Source of the DNA: Agrobacterium tumefaciens
GTDB lineage: Bacteria > Pseudomonadota > Alphaproteobacteria > Rhizobiales > Rhizobiaceae
DNA length: 64,000 nucleotides
Assembly: GCF_005221325.1 (NCBI RefSeq)
Contig: NZ_CP039890.1
Coordinates: 124,001-188,000, forward strand
Reading direction: 5' to 3'
Below the pieces are notes generated by a model. It did not search any database, was not told the DNA's origin, and saw nothing but the letters and a program-made list of their open reading frames with translations. Position numbers and translations under genes: made by a program. The first letter of the stretch is position 1; every line of letters starts with the position of its first letter. Below are positions 26,516 through 34,335 of this stretch, one piece after another.

Positions 26516-26578
26516 TTAATTAAGCGCGCTTATCTACACCTGTCGCTTAATTAAATGAAATGCGCCTTGCTTAATTAA
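26516..26578. promoter_or_regulatory. Three TTAATTAA palindromes upstream of the first fic gene
   Basis: The 8-base palindrome occurs at 26516-26523, 26547-26554 and 26571-26578, each with GC beside it (GCTTAATTAA; the first copy in reverse). All lie within 85 bp of the fic start codon. In high-GC DNA three such copies are unlikely by chance. The encoded Fic protein has a winged helix, so an autoregulatory operator is the simplest reading. Confidence 0.5.
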
Positions 26579-26600
26579 GGGGCGCGGCTGATATTGGGTT

Positions 26601-27782
26601 ATGTCTGATTCCCAATCCAGAAACCGCTTGGGTCGTTTCGTCGAGACGGTCGCTGCCAGTGAAACAGTGTGGGCGTTCGTGCCCCCACCATTGCCGCCCG
26701 AGCCGGCGATTGATGTACTTTCATTGCTAGAGCGCCTCAGCTTGGCTGAGCGAGCGCTAGGACGCCTTGATGGTATCACAATGCTGCTGCCGAGACAGGA
26801 GCTGTTTCTTTATATGTATGTGAGAAAGGAAGCCGTTCTTTCCTCGCAGATTGAAGGCACGCAGTCGACGCTTTCTGATCTCTTGCGGTTTGAGACCGAA
26901 GCTCAAGCCGGACAGCCAGTTGATGATATCCGTGAAGTCTCCAACTATGTTGACGCCATGATGTATGGTTTAGAGCGGCTAGAAACGTTGCCCATGTCGT
27001 TGAGTCTGATCCGTGAGATGCACGCCAGGCTCCTGCACAGTGGGCGGGGAGGCACCAAGGATCCAGGAGAGTTCCGCCGCTCGCAAAATTGGATTGGTGG
27101 CACGCGCCCCGGTAACGCACTCTTTGTGCCGCCACCCGTCACTGAAATGGCTGGTTGCCTGGATGCGTTCGAGCGCTTCATGCATGACGACCAATCGCGA
27201 CTACCGGCGCTAATCAAAGCTGGCCTGCTGCACGTGCAGTTTGAAACGATCCATCCGTTCCTCGATGGCAATGGTCGTATTGGCCGCCTGCTTGTAACCC
27301 TATATCTTTGCATGAACGGGGTTTTGCGAAAGCCGCTGCTCTACCTCAGCCTTTATCTGAAGTCCCATCGGAGAGAATACTATCGGTTATTGCAAGAGGT
27401 CCGTGAGCATGGAAACTGGGAAGCCTGGCTGGACTTTTTCCTGGCCGGCGTTGCCGACACTGCCAATCAAGCCTTTGAGGCAGCGACACAGATCGTCGAT
27501 CTTTTCAAGGAAGATCGCGAGCGGATCACCATGGAGAGTGATAGAGCGGGGTCGGCCCTTCGCATTCACGAGCTTTTCCAGCAGACTCCTTTTCACACTG
27601 CGAACCAGATTGTTCAGATCACGGGTTTGTCCGCACCAACGGTCAACGCCGCACTCGCTGATCTGAAGCGATTGGGCATCGTTGATGAGGTTACCGGACG
27701 CAAGCGTGGCCGCGTGTTCAGCTATCAACGATACCTCGCAATTCTAGGTGAAGGCACCGATCCCTTGCCTCTCAATTCATGA
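26601..27782 (+). CDS. Fic-family protein with N-terminal inhibitory motif and winged helix
   Basis: 393 residues. The Fic core motif HPFLDGNGRIGR (218-229) is complete, so AMP or NMP transfer to a target is expected. The inhibitory motif S-x-x-x-E-G is on the same chain (SSQIEG, Glu85), making it a self-inhibited Fic. The C-terminus (about 320-385: TANQIVQITGLSAPTVNAAL) is a winged helix likely to bind DNA. The start follows the TTAATTAA repeats. It is the first of two Fic genes in this region. Confidence 0.92.
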   Translation: MSDSQSRNRLGRFVETVAASETVWAFVPPPLPPEPAIDVLSLLERLSLAERALGRLDGITMLLPRQELFLYMYVRKEAVLSSQIEGTQSTLSDLLRFETEAQAGQPVDDIREVSNYVDAMMYGLERLETLPMSLSLIREMHARLLHSGRGGTKDPGEFRRSQNWIGGTRPGNALFVPPPVTEMAGCLDAFERFMHDDQSRLPALIKAGLLHVQFETIHPFLDGNGRIGRLLVTLYLCMNGVLRKPLLYLSLYLKSHRREYYRLLQEVREHGNWEAWLDFFLAGVADTANQAFEAATQIVDLFKEDRERITMESDRAGSALRIHELFQQTPFHTANQIVQITGLSAPTVNAALADLKRLGIVDEVTGRKRGRVFSYQRYLAILGEGTDPLPLNS

Positions 27783-27863
27783 CAAATAGATGGGCCAAAG
27801 GTTCGATTTCGTTGAGGCGAAGACGCTGGCCAAGAAATTCGCTTGAGCCATGAGCGGCACGCA

Positions 27864-28565
27864 ATGACCGCTTTGCGCCGACAGGAGACGTTGCGGCAGG
27901 CGGCTTCTTTTACTACGGTTTGTGGGCACCAAAGAGCACAAAGGGGACAGAAGATCAGCGCCATCAAACTAGCTGCGTTTGACGTAGACGGAACCATTCT
28001 GCGGGGCGAAAATATCTGCGGCTGTATTGCCCGGAAACTAGGCCGTACGGTTGAAATGGACGGTTTCGAGCTTCTTCGCTCGCGAGATGAAATTGCCGCT
28101 GGACGCGAAACAATGTTGGAGTGGTATGCCCCCTTTGACCGGGCTGCCCTGATCGGACATCTGTCGGAGCTTCGTCTAGCTCCGGGTGTCAAAGAAGGGT
28201 TTGCGCGCCTCAAAGAGGCCGGAGTCAAGATCGCCCTTGTGTCCATCACTTGGGAGTTCGCTGTCGGCTGGTTCGCCTCAGAACTGGGTGCGGATTACGC
28301 CGTCGGTACCGGCTGGCAAGAGAAAGGGACCATCGATCATTTCTGGCCGGAAGATAAAGCCAGCTATTTGAGCTCCCTGATTGCCGAATTGAGTATCGAC
28401 AGGGATGCCGTCGCGGCGGCGGGGGATTCGCACGGAGATATCCCTATGCTCAATCTCGCCTCCCGAAGCTATTTCGTGGGCGAGCACCTGCCGTCCGAAT
28501 TAAGCCATGCAAAACACCTGCACAATGCGAATATCGAGGAAATTGTCTCAGATATGCTGGCATGA
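27864..28565 (+). CDS. HAD-superfamily phosphatase (SerB-like)
   Basis: About 233 residues. The HAD motifs are present: DVDGT near the N-terminus, LVSITW (motif II Ser), a Lys further on and AAGDSHGDIPML (motif IV). A small helical cap fits the phosphoserine-phosphatase-like subgroup; the substrate is unknown. The start is uncertain: I use ATG 27864, but an ATG 21 bases upstream is in frame and no strong ribosome binding site is seen before either. The first ~35 residues precede the fold and may not be translated. Confidence 0.75.
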   Translation: MTALRRQETLRQAASFTTVCGHQRAQRGQKISAIKLAAFDVDGTILRGENICGCIARKLGRTVEMDGFELLRSRDEIAAGRETMLEWYAPFDRAALIGHLSELRLAPGVKEGFARLKEAGVKIALVSITWEFAVGWFASELGADYAVGTGWQEKGTIDHFWPEDKASYLSSLIAELSIDRDAVAAAGDSHGDIPMLNLASRSYFVGEHLPSELSHAKHLHNANIEEIVSDMLA

Positions 28566-28753
28566 TCGGCCGATGCAGATTACCGCTTTCGGCCCCAAAA
28601 CAGACATTCTCCAAAGGCCAAGTCTTTGGTGCGCCTTAAAGTCCCAAGCAGGGGAACCTGTGCCGACGGTTCAGATCTCTTCAAGAGCTAAACGAAGAGG
28701 TCGGCCCAGACGCAGACTGTCATCACTATCCGAGCCGAATATCTCATTCGATC

Positions 28754-31117
28754 TTACGCGGCTTCCCAAACCTGGTTGAGGATTTTGGCAGCCAGGGCCG
28801 CCTTGTCTTGCGGTAAGAAGCGACCGTAGTGCTGCTGCACGACATCTGGCGTATCTTGAATGGCATAGCTTGCCTGCTCGTAGGATCCGGTCTGTTTCAG
28901 AATATGCGTCGCAAGAATGTCCCGCAGGTTATGCGGCCCATGCGGCAGCAGGCCCTTGATCGCGCCCCGCCCGGTGTAGGGATTGTAAATGCCGTAGCGT
29001 TGAATAACGCTCCGCCAGGCCTCGTAGAATGTGGTCGAATTGTAAGCAGCATCAATGCTGGTCGTTTTCACTGTCTTGACGAATAGCGTTTGGGGATCTT
29101 TCGCACCGCCGAGCAGAACTCCACGATGCCTGTCGATATACGCGTCGAGGTATTTGTAGAGATCGAGAAGGTCGGGCAAAATCAACCGGAATGGCTTCTG
29201 TCCGAAGAAGGAGGAGCCCGAGTTTTTGAACGCGACCGATGGGATAAGGACCTCCCGCCCATGATCGCGGTCGCTCCAGCGCAACTCTCCGCACTTCATG
29301 TCTTCAAGTCGACGTTCTGAGGTCGGATAATGTCCGCGCGGGCAGACGCGTAACTGGCGAAGGTTCTTTTGCCGCAGCCCAAGGTGCAGGCCAAGCCGAA
29401 GCAGCAGGAATGATCTCACGGCTTCGGCCGCCGGCCGGGGATATCTGTTCTCATCCGGCATGCGTTCAAGAATCTCATCGGTGATCTTACGATATTCGGC
29501 CAATGGACTCTCTGCCTCAAGGACGCACATGACCGGCTCGAATGGATCGCGGTGAACACGCATGACACGCTGAATTTCCTTGGAACGATTGGCGGCATGT
29601 CGGTGAAAAGCGTCACAGGCGCCATGCCAATTACGGGCTGCGAATTCAATTTCCTCCCGCTCAATCAAGCCTGTAATCGGTCTGACGTTCTGAAGTAGCT
29701 CCGGGTGCTGCCGTATCCAGCCGACGTCCGCGCGAGTAAGAGCCTGGGCGACCATAAGCATGTCTTCTTCCCATTTGGTATAGAAACCGCGTCGCTGTTC
29801 CCGCCACCGCAGATACCAGTCCCAAACACCGGGGAATACGAGAAGGCCAAAGCTCAACTGGCTAAGCGGTACGCCGAAACCTCTTACTGCTCCATTCGGT
29901 CAGGAAGCTAGTGCGCCGAACATCAATCCGAGATGTTCTATCTTCTGAGAGGCCGTTTCCTCCCCCCAGACGCCATTCCGTTGAAAGCCAATGGCAGTCA
30001 GGGTCGAGGTTTTGAAACGGATGAGGTCAGCCATTTCCATGGCAAGCCTTGGCGGCGCATCGATAACCCCGGACAGCAAATCCGGATCATCGTTTTCTGC
30101 CGCTGCATTCTGATCGGTGCTGACTGCGGGTGCCAAGGACCGGGGTGATACGGAACTGCCGCCATAAGTGACACCGGGAAAGCGAATGGCATAACGTTGC
30201 TTGCTCGCCGCCGCCTGATAGCGGCGATACTCTGTCGATCCGGAAATGATCACCCGGCGCACCCAATCGAGAATCTCCTCCCGCTTAGTAAAGGGCAGGC
30301 TGCTGAAGTCATCTGGCAGATGCACCGAAATCCTGCGCCGCTCAGCCGGGCTGATATCGCCGAGATCATGACCATAAAGCGAGCGCGCCTGGTGCGGTAG
30401 CTTGTCCTTGAAATATCCTTCCTGCAACCGATAGCGCCGCTCAATGCGGCGCAGGATATTAAAGCTGGCAACGGAGCGAGGCACGCGCTCCCCCTGCATC
30501 CAGGATAGCAGCGTCTTGTTATCGAATGTCTCATCCAGATGAACAACGGCGCGGTACAGCTGCCAATATGTGTCGCCGAACCGACGCATATGGTAGACCA
30601 ATGCGTCCTGAAAGCTCGCCGGATCTTCTGTCGCTTCAAAGAGTGCTTCTGGGAAAGGGCTTATCGGTTTTGGTGCTGGGCCGCGCGATGTTGACGCAGA
30701 CCCGGCAAAGGTGCCGCCGGTCACCGCGCGTTGTGGCTGTCGGGCGGAGCGTGCGGAAGCTGCCTTCTTGGCGGGCGCCATTTTGCCCGAGCTAACTGTC
30801 GGCTTTGGCGGTCGTCGTTCTTCGGCCGCTGGTGGTGCGCCCAGCCAGCGGATGATTGCATCCAAGCCTGGCCGGAGCTGCTTTTTCAGTTCTGCCGTCA
30901 ACTCGGCTTCGATCCCACAGGCCTGACTGATCATCGTCCAGTCGATACGGCCATTCAGAAGCGGAGGAGATTTCCGGTAGATGATCAAACTGGCCAGATA
31001 AGGCCGTATATTCTCCAACACTCTCCTGGATGCGATTGGAGCGATGCGAAGTTCGCAGAATTCCGAAATTTTTCGCTGAAAATGACGTGATGAAAAGTCG
31101 TGTTTGGTCATGCTCAT
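28754..31117 (-). pseudogene. Large tyrosine recombinase/integrase split by an in-frame TGA
   Basis: Two minus-strand open stretches, 29900-31117 (405 codons) and 28754-29899, are in the same frame and separated only by TGA at 29900-29902. The second part carries the tyrosine-recombinase catalytic set: Arg in LGLRQKN, HNLRD (H-x-x-R) and the Tyr in QQHYGRF. The first part has a helical, DNA-binding-like N-terminus, a basic Ala/Lys linker and a conserved-looking middle. Residues on both sides of the TGA look continuous, so this is probably one ~788-codon gene with a nonsense codon; two coupled genes or a sequence error are alternatives. Confidence 0.75.
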
Positions 31118-31265
31118 TCCGTTTCTCTTGACACCAATGCCGAGGGCGAGCGGAAATAGGGGGCGCCCGTTAACAAAATATGCTTAGGGCAAGTGGTTAC
31201 CTGCCAATCGCTGCCTCTTGAATGAGGAACTGCAGATCGTGATGATGAGCGATAGACGGACTTGC

Positions 31266-31320
31266 AATAGCTCATTTATGGCAATAATTATGAGTTATAG
31301 AGAGGGGCGCTATAACTCAT
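31266..31320. promoter_or_regulatory. Three-half-site operator covering the second fic start codon
   Basis: ATGAGTTATAG (31290-31300) and CTATAACTCAT (31310-31320) are perfect 11-base inverted arms around a 9-base spacer, and the second arm includes the fic ATG. A third, looser copy, AATAGCTCAT, is at 31266-31275. Binding here would block both the promoter and ribosome access. The Fic protein's own winged helix is the likely ligand. Confidence 0.6.
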
Positions 31321-32425
31321 GAAATGGAACTGGCAAAACACTGATTGGCCAAACTTCAGATACGACACCGCAAGCCTGATACCGTTGGAGCAGAAATTTC
31401 TGCAGTCCGCTGGCGAGGTTATCGGTGCTGTCCGACATTTCAACGAGGACGACAGCAACCAACTTCGCATTGAGTTGCTGAGCGACGAAGCGGTCAAGAC
31501 CTCAGAGATCGAGGGGGAATTTCTGGACCGAATGAGTGTCCAATCATCACTCCGTCGGCAGTTCGGGCTCGACGCTGATGATAGACAGATTCGCCCCCAA
31601 GAGCGGGGGATCGCTGAGATGATGGCGGATGTCTATCGAAGCTGGCATAAGCCGCTGCATCATGAGGGCCTGTTCCACTGGCATTCAATGCTAATGGCCG
31701 GAAACCGATATATTGAAACAGTTGGTGCTTACCGCAAGCATGAAGACGCCATGCAGATCGTGTCGGGTCGATTGGACAAGCCCACAATCCACTTCGAGGC
31801 TCCCCCGTCTCGCCAGGTTACCGGTGAGATGAAGACTTTCATCGCATGGTTCAATCAATCCGGGCCAGATGGCCAAACGTCGCTTCAAGCATTGACGCGT
31901 GCAGCAGTAGGACATCTGTACTTTGAAAGCATACATCCATTTGAGGATGGCAACGGCCGAATTGGGCGCGCGCTCGCTGAGAAATCCCTAGCGCAAAACA
32001 TAGGGCAGCCAAGCCTCATTTCACTCGCCTTTACAATCGAGAAGCGCCGGAAGGCCTACCACTCCGAGCTTGAGCGGCACCAGCGTACGCTCGATATCAC
32101 CGGCTGGATCAGTTTCTTTGCAGAAACTATCCTGGATGCTCAACGGGCGACGCTTGAGCGCATCGATTTCTTCATTCAGAAAGCAAAGTTCTATGACCGT
32201 TTTCGGGGCCAACTGAACGAGCGGCAGGAAAAAGTAGTCGCGCGCATCTTCAAAGAGGGCACGGCAGGCTTCAAGGGGGGGCTAAGCGCCGAAAACTACA
32301 TTTCGATCACAGACACATCCCGTGCTACAGCAACACGCGACCTTCAGCAGCTCGTAGAGATCGGTGCACTGACGCGCACAGGCGAACGTCGGCATACCCG
32401 GTACACGCTGTCGCTGAAGAAATGA
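31319..32425 (+). CDS. Fic-family protein with DUF4172-like N-terminal domain
   Basis: 368 residues. The N-terminus (about 1-80, with WNWQNTDWPNF) is the DUF4172 type and carries the inhibitory motif TSEIEGE (Glu65). The catalytic motif HPFEDGNGRIGR at 206-217 is intact. The C-terminus (about 300-365) is a winged helix (DTSRATATRDLQQLVEIGAL). Expected activity is self-inhibited AMPylation or de-AMPylation of an unknown target. It is only distantly similar to the other Fic protein at 26.6 kb and is divergent from the recombinase gene. Confidence 0.92.
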   Translation: MKWNWQNTDWPNFRYDTASLIPLEQKFLQSAGEVIGAVRHFNEDDSNQLRIELLSDEAVKTSEIEGEFLDRMSVQSSLRRQFGLDADDRQIRPQERGIAEMMADVYRSWHKPLHHEGLFHWHSMLMAGNRYIETVGAYRKHEDAMQIVSGRLDKPTIHFEAPPSRQVTGEMKTFIAWFNQSGPDGQTSLQALTRAAVGHLYFESIHPFEDGNGRIGRALAEKSLAQNIGQPSLISLAFTIEKRRKAYHSELERHQRTLDITGWISFFAETILDAQRATLERIDFFIQKAKFYDRFRGQLNERQEKVVARIFKEGTAGFKGGLSAENYISITDTSRATATRDLQQLVEIGALTRTGERRHTRYTLSLKK

Positions 32426-32499
32426 ATTGATGCTAGACAAAAGCACTAGGTGAACGGCTGTTCGATTCCGCTCAAGAGCATTAAAAACTTCCAGCCGTT

Positions 32500-32931
32500 T
32501 CAGATCGCGGTTTGCCGGAGGGGATTGATGATTTCGACTCCGTGAAAATCTCGCTCATTGTCGGTCACAACAATACAACCGTTGGACTGGGCAATGGCCG
32601 CGACAATCGTATCCAGTGCACTTCTTGGACGGCCCGACGCCTTTCCTTGTGCCATCAACTCGCCCCAGATGAGCGCTGCCTTCTCGTCGAACGACAGGAT
32701 GCGGCCCGCAAAGAGTGCGCGTGGCCCCTCATTACCAGCAAACCAGGCTTCGAGAGCGACACGCTTCTTGCCCGCGGGCTTCTCCAGAATTCCGCGGTGT
32801 ATTTCAGCGATGGTGAGCGATGCGATGAATAAGTCAGCGTCAGCTTGCTCGGCCATCCACGTCAATAGTGATGCTGACGGTTCAGCCTTGGTAACGTTGC
32901 TGAGAATGTTCGTGTCGAGCAGATAACGCAT
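32500..32931 (-). CDS. PIN-domain toxin (VapC/FitB-like)
   Basis: 143 residues of a PIN ribonuclease: MRYLLDTNILSNV (first acidic residue), IASLTIAEIHRGI (second) and the later SALDTIVAAIAQ plus VTDNERDF acidic residues. PIN toxins cut specific RNAs and stop translation. It overlaps the upstream antitoxin gene by one base, as in standard toxin-antitoxin operons. Confidence 0.9.
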   Translation of the reverse strand: MRYLLDTNILSNVTKAEPSASLLTWMAEQADADLFIASLTIAEIHRGILEKPAGKKRVALEAWFAGNEGPRALFAGRILSFDEKAALIWGELMAQGKASGRPRSALDTIVAAIAQSNGCIVVTDNERDFHGVEIINPLRQTAI

Positions 32932-33230
32932 CAGAAATCGATCTCTCGACCTTCTTCGCGTGAACGTGAGATTTCGAGTTCTGCTCCAACGAGGGGTGAT
33001 CGGCGTAGCGCCGCAAGGATACCACCTCTTTTAGGCGGTTCTCCGGCAAGCGTTTCGCTTACAACAGCGCGCAAACTTGCCGCTTCAGGGCCATCTTCTG
33101 CCAACCTGCGCGCTAATGATCTGATAAGGCTCCGATCGCTATCGCGCCCAAGAACTTCGAAACGAGCAAGGCCGCGGTCGCCCAGGCGGCTCCTGTAATT
33201 TTGAATTGCACGTGTCTGAGAACTAGCCAT
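32931..33230 (-). CDS. Antitoxin partner of the PIN toxin
   Basis: 99 residues from MASSQTRAIQNYRSRL; the start is set by GGAGG shortly upstream. The sequence LGDRGLARFEVLGRDSDRSL and IRSLARRLAE looks like a small DNA-binding antitoxin head, and the C-terminal half would wrap the toxin. It precedes and touches the toxin gene. The perfect GGATATATATCC palindrome just upstream is a likely autoregulatory site. Confidence 0.75.
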   Translation of the reverse strand: MASSQTRAIQNYRSRLGDRGLARFEVLGRDSDRSLIRSLARRLAEDGPEAASLRAVVSETLAGEPPKRGGILAALRRSPLVGAELEISRSREEGREIDF

Positions 33231-33240
33231 CGGATCCTCC

Positions 33241-33252
33241 GGATATATATCC
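33241..33252. promoter_or_regulatory. Palindromic operator candidate for the first TA pair
   Basis: GGATATATATCC is a perfect 12-base palindrome ending about 10 bp before the antitoxin start codon (minus strand), where toxin-antitoxin complexes usually bind to repress their own operon. Confidence 0.45.
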
Positions 33253-33442
33253 AGTAATGTAGCGGGAGCCGTACTCTTCTGCAAGTATTATTGGACAGAA
33301 TGTTGAATGCTGCGGGCGAACCACCTTGAGGAAAATTGCTGGGCCGACGGTTCGGGTCTCATCAAAAGCTAGAATATCTAGACAGTCATGATGTTCACCG
33401 CAGTTCATGAGCATCTCGAATTTTGGCGTCATTTTTGATAAA

Positions 33443-33484
33443 TTGATATCAATGCCATCACTTCTGTAGGTTGATATCAGTGCC
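33443..33484. promoter_or_regulatory. Repeated TTGATATCA operator candidate for the second TA pair
   Basis: TTGATATCAATGCC (33443-33456) and TTGATATCAGTGCC (33471-33484) are direct repeats 28 bp apart with one mismatch, each containing the palindrome TGATATCA. The second covers the antitoxin GTG start. This spacing and position fit binding of the FitAB/VapBC complex to its own promoter. Confidence 0.55.
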
Positions 33485-33734
33485 GGCAGTCACCATTCGT
33501 AATCTTTCCGAGGAAACACATCGTGCTCTGCGGGTGCGAGCGGCTCATCACGGCCGGAGCACTGAGGCGGAGATTCGTGACATTATTGAGGCCGCTGTTC
33601 GTCCTTCTAAACGTATTAAGCTTGGTTCCTTGCTGACGGCCATTGGTCGCGATGCCGAGCTTTCGAACAGCGACATTGAGGCCCTGCAGAAAAGGTGCGA
33701 CAGGACACCTGCTGAGCCGATGACCTTCGAATGA
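33480..33734 (+). CDS. Ribbon-helix-helix antitoxin (FitA-like)
   Basis: 84 residues. The N-terminus VPAVTIRNLSEETHRALRVR with AAHHGRSTEAEIRDIIEAAV is a typical FitA/Arc-type ribbon-helix-helix DNA-binding fold. The acidic C-terminus would bind the toxin. I prefer GTG 33480; an in-frame TTG lies 9 bases upstream. It overlaps the PIN toxin gene by ATGA. Confidence 0.88.
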   Translation: MPAVTIRNLSEETHRALRVRAAHHGRSTEAEIRDIIEAAVRPSKRIKLGSLLTAIGRDAELSNSDIEALQKRCDRTPAEPMTFE

Positions 33735-34150
33735 TACTTCTGGACACTAACGTTATATCCGAACCTAGGAAATCCGTTCCTGATGAAGCTGTAATCGCCT
33801 GGTTGGACGCCCAAGCTATCGAAACCCTTTTCCTCTCTGCAATAACGATTGCTGAAATTCGTTTCGGAATAGCTGCGATGCCTTCAGGGAAACGGCAAAC
33901 TATTCTTCGCGACCGCCTTGAGGGCGATGTGCTGCCACACTTTTCCGATCGCATTCTGTCGTTCGATCTGGCTACTTCTCAGTTTTATTCCGAACTGATG
34001 GCACGAGCTCGAATGTCTGGGAAAGCGATTGGCACCGCTGACGGGTACATCGCAGCCACAGCGCTAGCAAAGGGCCTGGCGATTGCAACTCGCAACACAA
34101 GCCCTTTCGAGGCTGCGGGGCTGAAAGTCATAGATCCTTGGTCCAGATAA
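33731..34150 (+). CDS. PIN-domain toxin (FitB-like)
   Basis: 139 residues: MILLDTNVISEPRK, LSAITIAEIRFGIAAMP and TADGYIAATALAKGLAIATRN give the four acidic PIN residues and the FitB-like GKR signature. It is a putative ribonuclease neutralised by the upstream ribbon-helix-helix protein. It is unrelated in detail to the 32.5 kb toxin apart from the fold. The ~185 bp that follow before the kinase gene show no gene. Confidence 0.9.
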   Translation: MILLDTNVISEPRKSVPDEAVIAWLDAQAIETLFLSAITIAEIRFGIAAMPSGKRQTILRDRLEGDVLPHFSDRILSFDLATSQFYSELMARARMSGKAIGTADGYIAATALAKGLAIATRNTSPFEAAGLKVIDPWSR

Positions 34151-34335
34151 TCACAGTGGTCATCTGGGCGTCATAAGTGCATATTCCTTCAAGGCGTATA
34201 ATCTGGCGGTAGAGGTTACTCTGTCCAGAGGTACATCTCGATGGCAATTAGGGCAAATGGGCTGTAGCGGGCGCTGCCGCGATCTGCCACCGGCAGTTCC
34301 GGAACTTGGAGTCAATCAGGCGGCTTCCGGGCGGT

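Noticed and set aside
26516..26578. TTAATTAA copies as cloning-vector (PacI) sequence
   Set aside because: No vector backbone is adjacent and the spacing and flanks differ between copies; a natural regulatory repeat is more likely.
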